Below, piece after piece: positions 24,801 to 36,200 of a stretch of DNA of 64,000 nt; the first letter of the stretch is position 1, and each line of letters starts with the position of its first letter. The stretch lies in assembly GCA_022113835.1 (NCBI GenBank), contig JAILWY010000005.1, forward strand, positions 4,048,501 to 4,112,500, written 5' to 3'. A model generated the notes under the pieces. That model was not told where the DNA came from and searched no databases. It was given only the letters and a program-made list of their open reading frames with translations. A program made the position numbers and the translations under genes. Source of the DNA: Atopsyche davidsoni (Eukaryota; Arthropoda; Insecta; Trichoptera; Hydrobiosidae).

Positions 24801-25028
24801 TATTTTAATATTCGTGTGGTGCTGAGGTTGAGTATGAGATTGAAAGTAAACGATTTTTTTTATTTACATTAAGTATTTATTAAGATTTTTTAAAAAATAA
24901 ATAAAAATACATACAAGCATGATCGGATAACAATAAATAAGTGATATTGAAACTTGTAGCAGAGCTGCTACATGTCAAAATGAGTTCCTAAAGATCGGCA
25001 GTCGGTGCGGGCACGGCACGGAGGCTGA

Positions 25029-26280
25029 TTACCATCCGTAGTTGACTCCATGGCTGGAAGAGTAGGTGGCGTGGGAGACCACGGCAGCGGGGGAGTAGGC
25101 GACGGCGGCCTTAACCACGGGGGCGGGGGCGGCGTAAGAGTGGGCGTAAGCGGGGGCGGCGTAAGACTGAGCGTAGGCGGGGGCGGCGGCGTAAGACTGG
25201 GCGTAGGCGGGGGCGGCGGCGTAAGACTGGGCGTAGGCAGGGGCGGCGGCGTAGTGGGCTACGGGGGCGGCGGCATAGTGGGCCACGGGGGCGGCATGAG
25301 CGTAGCTCACGACGGGAGCAGCAACGGCCAACTTAGCGTCATTGGTGATCCTGGTGTCGTACTTGTGGACGTGAGAGTGGGCGGTGTCCACGGACTTGGA
25401 GTAGTGAGACACGGCGTGGTCTCCTCCCAGGGAGCGAAGGGTGCTCTGGTGGGTGGCTCCGATGGCATGGTGGTCGGGAGAGTAGGACAGAGCGGGGGCG
25501 GCGTAAGAGTGAGCGTAGGCGGGGGCGGCATAAGAGGCGATGGCGGGAGCGGCGTAGGAGTGAGCGTAGGCGGGAGCGGCATAGGCGGCCTTGGCGATCA
25601 CGGGAGCGGCAGAGTAGTGAGCCACGGGGGCGGCATAAGCCTTAGCGACGACGGGGGCGGCATAAGAGTGAGATGTATAGGCGGGAGCACCATAAGAATG
25701 GGCGGCGTAGGCGGGAGCGGCATAAGATTGGGCGGCATAGGCGGGAGCGGCATAGCTCACGGGAGTGGCGATGGTCTTGGCGATGATGGGTCCGGGGGCA
25801 TAAGAAGCCACAGCGGGGGCGGCGTAGGAGTGAGCGTAGGCGGGGGCGGCATAGGCCTTAGCGACAACGGGGGCGGCCACGGAGGAGTACACGCTTGACA
25901 CGGAGGCAGCGGGAGAATAGTGAGCTACGGCAGGGGCGGCGTAGCCGTGACCCTCATAGGCGGGGGCGGCCAGGAAACCAGCCTGGGCTGTTGCCAAGAC
26001 GGCGAAGAGAGCGATCAGCTGTAAAAAAAAAATAAACCTTAAAAACCAATGTTCATATATATTTATAATTTAAGCCTAGAGTTAAACAAAATACTTTTAT
26101 TTTACTTTATATTTAATTTTTTTGAAATAAAATATTTCACATCACTATCCTTATAAATAATTCATTAACTATCACTATGTCTAACAAAGTAAAAGTAATG
26201 CAAGAAGAAAGTAAGATCCACGCGTTGAAAGCACAAATTCGATTCACAAATAACACCACACTCCGTACCTTGAATGCCAT
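25029..26280 (-). CDS. Cuticle protein C (Ala/Pro/Tyr-rich, retinin-like block)
   Basis: Exons 26269-26280 (ATG GCA TTC AAG, donor gtacgg) and 25029-26018 (acceptor after a T-rich tract, ttacag; stop TAA) give 333 residues, the longest of the three. The signal peptide is [18 protein letters not shown]. Residues 19-185 are AAPAYAHSY repeats mixed with [25 protein letters not shown] and SVSSVYSSV. Residues about 186-233 are the conserved block ([41 protein letters not shown]), closely matching gene B. The tail has three [10 protein letters not shown] repeats and ends [10 protein letters not shown], as in gene B. It is a secreted structural cuticle protein by composition and family. B and C are recent paralogues; A is the divergent member. 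Confidence 0.9.
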
Positions 26281-26309
26281 TGTTGCTTGTTTGATTGAGG
26301 ATCACAATC

Positions 26310-26347
26310 GAATGATGCCGACTAGAGCCTGGCGGAGGCCTTATATA
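26310..26347 (-). promoter_or_regulatory. Core promoter of cuticle gene C
   Basis: TATATAA (26341-26347, minus) precedes the A of TCATTC (26313) by 34 bp, identical to gene B. The shared start block GCATCATTCGATTGTGATC spans the presumed start site. The leader to the ATG is about 33 nt. Confidence 0.8.
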
Positions 26348-26359
26348 GCCGGCAGGACC

Positions 26360-27090
26360 CGCGGGGCGGTGCCTCTGGAGCCCCCATCACCAAAATTGAG
26401 AGCGACGCTCGAACGAATTTTGCACGGTGACCTCAAAGTTTCGCATTAGAAAGTGATTAAGTTTTATTAAACTAGAATAGATTATTTTATTATCATTCTA
26501 AAAAAAGATACGATTCAGCAACCGTGATTTTTTGATGTTATCCCGGTGACGTAAAACACGTTCCTGTCGCTTTTAACAAACATGGAATTTATCTATTTAT
26601 CAATTTATGTGTTAGTTTAGATGTTATTAAATATATTAACTGATTTACAAAAAAACTTTTCTTATTTCATAATATAAATCATTTACATGCTTCGACTAAC
26701 GAGATTAAAATTAAAACAATTTAAAATTCTTTTGTTGGTTTAACAATTATGATCTCGTTGAGCTCGCTGTTATTATGTGAAGTCTAAATACTTGATTTAT
26801 ACAAAATTTGAATAAATTTGTTTAATTCAAAACTTTTTTTGGGATAAAAATAATTTATTTTTATAAAAACAGCATAATGTCCTTTAGTAAAATAAGTATA
26901 TAAAAAAAATAATTAAATGTCTCTAAAAGATGATCACAAAATTAATGTCAGGCTTGCATCACGGTTTACTATTATATCCTCCAATAAACGTTCTTAGCGA
27001 GCAGTAATAAATAAAGTCATTAAAAAAATATTTTGATAAAAAAAAAACTAAACAAAACGCCGAATAATGTGTAATTAGAGAGATTATTTG
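26360..27090. other. Intergenic upstream of cuticle gene C
   Basis: The first 60 bp are GC-rich promoter-proximal sequence. The rest is AT-rich, with no gene or repeat recognised. Confidence 0.6.
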
Positions 27091-27099
27091 CGAACACCG

Positions 27100-27309
27100 T
27101 GGGGCCTTCCACTTCGGCCGCCGCGCTCGACACTTTCTCTTCTCTCACGAAGGTCTCGGCCCTCCCCCACCCCTCCTCCTCCCCCACCCTCCTCCTCCCC
27201 TCCCCCTCCCCTCCCTCCCTCCCTCCCCACGTGACGTCATCAGGCCCCCAGCGCGGAGTGCCGGGAGGGTGCTAAGCCTCAGTGCCACTAAACATCCAAG
27301 TGCTACCGT
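27100..27309 (+). promoter_or_regulatory. CpG/pyrimidine-rich promoter-like island with possible first exon
   Basis: A sharply GC-rich block lies in AT-rich DNA. It has a 70-bp CCT/CCC tract (27160-27229), then CACGTG (27228-27233) overlapping a perfect CRE TGACGTCA (27232-27239), then TCAGTG (A at 27281) as a possible initiator. There is no TATA box. CC followed by GTAAGC at 27308 could be the donor of a short untranslated exon. The plus orientation is inferred from this donor. What gene it would serve is not clear; the first plus-strand coding exon candidate is at 30142. Confidence 0.45.
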
Positions 27310-30141
27310 AAGCGAGGTATTGATATTTGTACTATTTTAGTGCTAATGCTGTAAAATTTATAAGATGATTTTTAGAGAAATAATCTTACAAGTTACTTTA
27401 ATAGAATTTTTTTTTTATTGAGTACTGTTTTGTGAAATATTTTTAAGATAACCCAAATAAATACATGTACTTTTAAATAACAGAAATATTGCGTAAATTG
27501 ACAAATAATAATACAATTTTGGCAATGCTGAAAGTGATTATAAATTTTTAAAATATTACTTACTAATATTACTATTTATTAACAATAATATCTTTGAAAT
27601 TCAACACATCATGAATCCAAATTTAACCAGTACTTTTTATTGTATTTTAATACTTGAGTATTTTTTTTGTTTTTCATATTTAAATTTACTTTTATTAACT
27701 TTGTGCAATCGAATTATACGCGAATATGAATTCAAATCATAAAATGTAATATATTTAAATTATTTATGTAAGTCGAACCCTCTCTATTGCAGGTGGACGG
27801 ACATGGGTGTGTCGTGAGATGTTGAAATTTAGATCAATCAATTACATAGGTGGCTCGAGTCATGTTGTACGTGTGTACGTCTTATACACGAAGGCTTTAA
27901 GAAACACTAAATTGATAAAAAATGATGTTACTTATGAAAATGGAGAGTTGAATTTTATTTATTAATGTTGAAGTTTAAATGTAATTGATATTGGAGACAA
28001 TGAGTAAGTAAAAAATATAGTTTTACAAATATTTTGGCTGTATGCTAGATATAAACTTGTAAGCGGAATCCGTATTGGTGTTAAATTAATAAATGCTTTA
28101 CTAAATTAAACCAAAAGTTTTAATACACGATTTTTCAAGGTGGATACTAGGTTTTTTTTATTCTTCTTCAAAGTACAAGATTTTCAATACAATTAAAAAT
28201 GATAATATGTACTTTATACCCTGATGAAAAGCAATCAATTTTTTTTTGATGATATTTTTGTTTTTCTTTAACGCATTTGACATTTGTAATATTTAATGAT
28301 CAGCTATTATTTTAAAAATTTTATAAAATGTGGAATTTATCTAAATGGATATTTGTTTTTTCATAAATGAATATCAAAAAAATCTATAAAAACATGCCTA
28401 TTTGTATATATAACCAGTGTTTAAAAAAAAACAAATACTAAATATATTCCAGTAAAAAACTGAGCTTTACTTTATTTTGCTTTGAGTAGGTGGATTTGGA
28501 TTTGTTTATTTATTTATTCGATTACATTACACAGGTTTAAGTTCACAAGTAAAGGTTTAGTATAATTATTTATATTTAATAGTTATTATGAGACTTTACG
28601 GCACATGGTTGAATAAATAAATATTTTTAATGTTCCAAGTGTTAATATGAATTTTGGGTCAGGTTAGGTTAGGTTAGGAATTTTGGGATCTTGTAAATAA
28701 TTTTATAAAATTGGTAAAAATCGTAACAATACACAAGAATGTGAACTGATTTTCTGTAATCGTTATAATTTGGATGCTGGATTGTATCAAAGGCAAATTT
28801 TGCTTTAGAATTATATTTAAAAACTATGTAGAGAATATAATCCAATTTAATTTTATGTTACATAACGATGGCATAAGAACATTACACACTGTGTTATTAT
28901 TACACGGAAAGCTGAAACAATAAATATATAACACATAACACGGAAATAAACACCATATTATCTTATTGAAAACGTAGAAAGCCGCACTAACTTGTCCGGC
29001 AAACGCCCCATACAAAATAGTTCAACGGTAGGTCAGACGCGATACCTGCCACAGCTAGAGCTCGCCATACAAAATCTGATTATTACTTCAATTATCTGCC
29101 GTTGAACTTTCCTGGTACTTGCATTAGGTATGCACATTACTGCATTAGAGAATATTAAGTCCTGACTCTTGCACTGCTTTTATTTGGCGAGGCCTTTTCA
29201 GAAAGTGTATTGAGTCATAGGATTATTATTGCATAGTGTAGCAAAATAATAGTAAACAAATACCCGTTCCACTTATATTGATATCTTAGATGTAAAATTA
29301 TAAGATTTTTTTTGGTTTGTTGACTTGAGGAATATTTTTTATCAAAATTAAATAGTTATGTATCCGTGTCTTCACATACACAGATTTTAGTAAGCAAGTT
29401 CTTGATAAAACTAGGCCTTGTCAAATTTAATTAAAAATAAACAAAATTTATTATGTTGTAATCTACAAGTAAAAAATACAATGCGTTAATGCCGGTGTGA
29501 ATATAATATTTTTAAACATAGCAAAATGTAAGTATTTTCACTGTGTTATCTAAAAAATAACTTGAATTATTGATTGAAGAAAAAGCTCAAATAATATTAC
29601 TTTGTGAAAAATTTCAATATTTATGTAAACGTAAAAAAATTACAATTTGATAATATTTTTTTCTTCATAGAATAACAATAGTTGCGATCAAACGTGGTAA
29701 GAGTTTATTAAGTTTTAATAATTTGTGGTGTTGATAGGTTGCCTCATAATTACCTAATCAACACTTTGATTGAACATTTAAGTCATTTCATGTTTACAAC
29801 GTCAAAATAATATACACGTGGATAGCCTTACATAATACAATCTAACTTATTTTGATAGTAGTTAATTTAAAAAACCACAACATTTCAATTAACACCGAGA
29901 ATATTTAAATTTTTTAAATATTTAAAACATAAATATAAAAAAATGTTATTTGGGTTTGAAAATGCGTGTATATAAAAAAATCTAATAGTAATGGTTAAAT
30001 GCTAAAGTAATTAAATTTTATTAAAATACAGTTGCTGAATCAAAACACGACCTTTCCCAATAAAAAAAACTGCTCGTAATAGCACGTAATACGCAATGGT
30101 TGATGTGTTACATAGTGACTTGTAAAATAGTACAATTTCAG
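27310..30141. other. AT-rich region, possible intron
   Basis: No coding sequence recognised. CTCTATTGCAG at 27781-27791 is a good acceptor sequence and could start a second untranslated exon. A TTAGG run lies at 28662-28678. Confidence 0.4.
28662..28678. repeat. Interstitial TTAGG repeats
   Basis: Three tandem copies of the insect telomere pentamer (GGTTAGGTTAGGTTAGG) in otherwise AT-rich sequence. Confidence 0.8.
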
Positions 30142-30246
30142 TGTCACTAGTTCAACATCTTTCATCATGGCAGCGCTTGAGCCTCCGCCACCCCAGGCAG
30201 TGCAATACTTGCTCGCCCAAGTCCCACCCATCAGTCCACACATGAA
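30142..30246 (+). CDS. Candidate first coding exon, gene unknown
   Basis: A good acceptor (TACAATTTCAG ending at 30141) is followed by a 25-nt leader, then ATG at 30167 opening 26 codons: MAALEPPPPQAVQYLLAQVP then PISPHM. A donor GTAAAA follows at 30247, leaving a 2-nt carry (AA). Without splicing, the frame would stop at TAA after one more codon. The segment is much less AT-rich than its surroundings, and its composition is protein-like. It could join the promoter-like island at 27.1-27.3 kb. I do not recognise the protein and cannot identify the next exon with confidence. Candidates with compatible phase are at 43898 and 52738. Confidence 0.4.
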
Positions 30247-30249
30247 GTA

Positions 30250-33200
30250 AAAACACAGTTACATGCTCACGGAGATCTTATCTCTTGTTTATTTATCCAT
30301 CACTGATGACCAATGCCTAGGCACATGCTCCAGTAGTGCTTGCATGTATCAAGTACAGGGCCAACTTTATGTAACTATCCTGCATACAATATTTACACAT
30401 GATATCAGGATATTTTTAGTTTAATAAAACGTTTAGAGAAAGTTCACGAAAAACAACTTTTTTATAGAAAATGAAAAGATGACTTTAAAAAGACATACCT
30501 ATATATTATTTTATATAACTTCGTAGTAAACTTAAATGTTATGAATATGAAGTGTGTGTATGAACTTTGAGATAGTAATTCAATAATTTAATATCTTTGA
30601 TTAGAACTTGACGATTTTGTTGACGAAAGGAGAGTTTTTTACCTCTGAGAAGCATCTTAAGCTCTAATTTTATGAAACTAGGTTTTATTTATTTTAATGA
30701 AACAAAAATAATTTCAATAAACAATGTTTTTAACTCATAAATAAAATTCTTAATATTTATAGTTTGTTGGTAAATTCTTTCACGAAAGCTCTGTATACGA
30801 AATCTGCCTCGGGCAGCTCGAGGCGGAGAACGTCGAGCCAACCTAAAGGCGCGCCCACTATGTTATAATAATTTTATAAGACTTCTATTGGAAGTCCAGC
30901 CTCCATTGCGAGAGCAGGACGACATAGCGAAGAAAACGAAATTTATCTTGACGAAGCGAGTTCCTTACACATGGGCCGACTCGCTATCAAGCTTCATCGA
31001 AGCCGACCGATACGGAAGCTGGTTGACCTGGAATTGAGCTCATAATAATCGAAATGTGCACATTAAGCCTTATTATCACTAGACACTGATCTATTTTACA
31101 CATTAGTTGTTTTATTATAAGCTGGAAGTTTTAATGAAATAATAAATCTGTAATTGAATTGTTTTATTAAAATGATCAAAAGTTGATTATAAATTACACA
31201 AATAATTTAAAATCCACAGTCGAAAAATAGAATGAAATAAGTAGATCACGATCATGTGCATATAAGTAAATGAATGCAAGAGCAAAAGTATCACAATATA
31301 ATAAAAACATATGGAATATTATATATTACATAATAATGTATTTTAACGTTTTAGTCTCGGTACTGGGGTCTATTTATATGAAAGTCAATCAATATGCAGG
31401 TTTATACAGGTATACACATTAAAAAAAGATCGATCGTTTAATATAACTGCCGTCAAAACCAACTAATTCATTTGTTAAATTACAAATATACAATTATTTA
31501 TCTGTACGTCTTTATTACATAAACTGAGAAAATGGGTTGTGACGAGACCATGATACTAAAAAATGATTTGCGTGTGCCGGTTCAGTTAATCACTGTGAAT
31601 GAAACGGGATAAACAATATTGTATTATACTTCAGATATCTTTTTCTGATTCTAGATGATGATTATTATTTTTTAGTTCTTATATCAATACTGATTTTCAT
31701 AAAAATTGCATTTCGACATTAAAAATCAAATTCAATATTTATTTATAGCAACCTTATGCAAACCTAGAAAGATGAAGAAAATATTATGAAACATAGATAT
31801 CTGAAAAATCATTACAAATTGGTTCTACAAGAAACATATTTCTATTGCATGCGTTTTTACAGGTGTACTAGACTAAGAGAGCTATTATGTATTTCCATTT
31901 ATATTCATTCAATTAAATGCGTTTATGACAACACTTTGCAATCGGTTACCATTAATAAAAACATATCAACGTGATTAGTAACTTGTGTGAATTAATCTAA
32001 ACATTTTTATGTTACTAGGTTACTATTTGTGATTCAATCTGTTACAAAAAAACATGCAAGAATTTTTGGGCGTAGACGTTTCGTGAATTGGTGCCTATGA
32101 TTGGTTTTAACTAATTATCTATGGCTTCCGATTTACATCCATGAGACATAGCAAAGCGTGATTAAGACATAAGAGTGACTAATGTATCTTCACAAATTGC
32201 ATGTATAACTCGTTTATACATGTCTCGTACGCTAAGTTTCAATAATCTTAATTAAATTTTAACTCACGAGTAGAACCTTAAAAGATATAAAAGACAGGAA
32301 ATTGTTATTTTTTTTGCAATTTGATTAAAAAATAATAGAACTTGTTTTATTGGTGTTTTTAATGACCTACTTAAAAGATTCAAATTAATTTCAATACACA
32401 ATAGTTATTATACAAATATATTTATCTGTATTTAAATAATATGTGAGTGTCATTATGAGAATAAATAACAATTTACTTTAATTCAAAATAATATTTCATT
32501 TGTAAAGTACCTATATTTTAGCGCTTCGAGGCACTTTTTTAACATTTCAGAAAATATTTCTATGGCCTAAAAAATAATATTGATCTTTTAAAGAGTTGGA
32601 AAATGACATTTATAGCACAATTAAAAAAATCTATTATTCTTTTTTATACGTCTTAAGCAAAACTGATTTTTTTTGTGTTCAATTTAAACCGAGGACTAAG
32701 CGGCTATTGTTGGCTTGAAAATTAAATTTTATTAATATTCAATTAAAATAATTGGTTTCTGTTTCTTGTTGAAAATGTTGCGATTTATCTAACTGACTAC
32801 TATTTGATAATACGAGAGAAATTAAAACTCCTTAAGTAAATATAATTAAAAAAAGAAAAGTAAACCAAACAAGTTCTTGGTATAAAATAATATCAAGTCC
32901 ACGATATTAATCGTATAACTTATATATACATATAATCCTACTTATGAGTTATTGGTTCAAATACATTTTTTATTAAAATTTCGAAGTCAATCTAAACATC
33001 ACGAACTACTTCATCTGCTAAGTGGACAAGCTGGATGAAAGTGAATGTGGACTTGCTATATATTTGCTTGGCCATTGTATGTCTTAATATTGTTTTGATT
33101 AATGTCTTTGCTGCTTAGGCCCGTCAATAAATAAAGCATTATTTTGATCGAACAGTTAAGTCGTTTAAAATTTTAATATTGGCCAACAATTTTAACGCAA

Positions 33201-36200
33201 GAATTATGTGTGAATATCAAGATGTATATGGCTTATAAATAATACGCAAAAAATTGGTTTTGAAATATATGAAAGATATTACTTAACGATTAGAGGTTTG
33301 ATATTTTATTCATACTGAAAAAAAGGTAACCTTTTTAGATTCTACCGGCAATTAACTGCTAACAGTAACTAGGCAAGTATTTTGCAGTACGTGATATGGT
33401 ATTTCATTATTATTAAAGTAATCGACTGAATACTGAAAGAATGTAAGACATTTTTTTGTAAATCTTTTTTATAATCAAAAGATATTACTGATCCTGTCAA
33501 AAATAGTGTTATTTTTCTCATATAATTTAATACTTATATTATAAAGTATTCATTTTACGTTTACAATCAAATTTTGAAAAAATACTTTGATTTTTTTCAA
33601 ACAATACTTCAAATAAATTTCAAACAATGTTTCCTTCATTATAACTCAGTATTATTTTCTACTATTTTTTAAATTATTATTAAATTAAATTATTTGTTTT
33701 TAAAGGTCAATATATAAGACTGATATAGGAAATTGATTTGATCGCACATATGATTCTCCAGACGTCTAGACGATGATAATCAAAATAGAAAAAAAACCCA
33801 TATAAGGGCAATATTTAAAATTTTTGCTGTACTTTTCAACAAGGCAAAATTGTTCAAATGAGAGATTTAATCTTATCACCAAATCACCGATTCACTGTTA
33901 AAAATTTTTTTTTACCGTCGGATGTTGGATGTTTAAATTACTATAAACATGTTTTGAATTTTCAATTTTATGTATCCAAAAAAAATATGTCTTTTTTATT
34001 CACAGAGTTACCTTGATTTTCACATAAAATAAATATATAATATTCATCATAATTGCCCCAATAAAAATCAAAACGATTTCTTAAAAAGCCAGCCCTCTTT
34101 TCTGATTAATCGGTGCAGTGACGTCACGCACGTTTCTTCATACTTAATAATTTACACGTAAAATGGCACACATAAAAATGAATCACTTTTCACATAACTG
34201 TTCCGAGAAATTAGAATATTGTCCGAAGTGAAATACAACCGTAATGAGCGCCCAGGGCTAGACTCCTAGAACCAGTCCGAGCGAATGTCACCTTTTGTGA
34301 TTATTGATCACTTTGTTATTTATAGGATAGTTATATAGTAAATTGCATGTTGATTTTTTTACTAAGTAAACACATTTTCGGTTTATATAAATAAATATAG
34401 TGAAATATTCTAAGACAAGTCATACATTGCTCGAATGTAATGAGTGAAAATAACTTCATTTAGTTTAATTGCTGCGTGCTTTTGAGACTGTCAAAACCGT
34501 CGATTGATTCATAATTTAGCAATATTGCTTTTAAACTAGATTTTTCTTTTCGTATTTGACTGAAAAAAAGGTTATTAGAACCCATATTAAAAATTAAATA
34601 GAAAGAAGTTTTTAAAAAAAATGACATAGACAAGCACAGAATGCATGCATTTATTTTTGTTATTTAAATAATTGTTATAATTTTAATCAGTCTGTCACAG
34701 ATAAAACTTTATCACAGCGAATTAAATAATTTACATTTAAATTTCATGGTTAAAGATTTCAGGCAGTGAAATATAACTAAAAAAGGTAAAAGTTGCTCTT
34801 TAAATCTTCAAAGTTGATTACCACTAATCAAGGAAATTGGACAAATTTGTATACTTCAAGCTGATAAGCATATTTTTCATCCTGTGGCAAGCGGGACAGC
34901 TTTTTAAAGACCCGATAAGTGTCAAACATATTTTTTTAGAGTTTTATTTATATAATATAGTTCTACGGAACTATATAATATTATATTTAAAAATCTTCAT
35001 CCCTGTTTTTCTTTACAGAAGATAATGAAACCGTCAAGTTTTAGTAATAATTTGAATTACCACAATCTGTAGGTGCTAATTATTGTCCACACTGATGATT
35101 TTATACCTTTTATTTTTTATTTTGCGTTAGACTTAACTAAATATATAAAAAGTTCTATTCATTCAGAACATCTATTTTCTTTTAATTGTAAAATTGACAT
35201 TTCTATTAAAGTTTTTACGGAATTAAAGCTTTTGTATCTTATCTGTATGTAAAAATATTGTATCTTGAAAGTACGTTTATTTTATTACCAATACATTTTT
35301 ATAATAACTTTAAGACTTATTTAAGTAGCTTTTAATTATTTTGTATAAAAAAATATATATATCAAAAATAAATTCAGGGAAACTCTTCTTCACTAGTGAA
35401 TCGATAAAGCCAACTAAACGACTCATGAAATGATGGCGCATTATCGATGCAATGTAACGTCAATTATATTTTTTCAGGTCCACTATAAGTAGTGACATGT
35501 TAAATTAAGGTATTTTTTGTATAACAGCCGCGGGCGCTACAGTACCTTGAGACTGTTTTGTGGTCTGAAGGACGTTCTCTCCCATCCAGTCAACATCCGC
35601 AGGTAGTAGGCGATAAAAACGAAGCCTGACCTAGTTTGCTCCTTGTCAATTAAAGCTGTATATAGTGCACTTCACGGTGTAGTCTCAACAGGTTGATAAC
35701 AGGTGTAACGGGTTATGAAGGTAGTAAAGATGTACCTCTCTAATTTGAAACATCGCATGAAAATATATATTTTCAACACTCCAACTCTTTAAGTCGTTAA
35801 CTACATTGAAAACTGTTAAAAAATGTAATATTTTTTTATAACCAAAAAAAAAAATGTGTAAATAGCTCGTTATGTTTCTACATTTCTTAAAATATTTTAT
35901 AACTATAATTAAAACGATAACAATTGATTTATGTATTGACTACCTTGAAATCATATTGATCAGCTTGTAAGTTTTGTTGATTCAATAAATAAATTTGAAT
36001 CCAAACATCATAGCCTCTTTTATCATAAACGAATCTTACACACATGCAAGAGATTTATTTTTATTGATATTTCGTGTAGCTTAATTCAAACCAAAAGCTA
36101 TTTTAAAGAAGCTAAACATAACATTTTTGATATTTTATTTAAAAATGAAAACTGGATAAATCTCTCATCTAATTTTTAATATATTATCAATGTTTGGATT

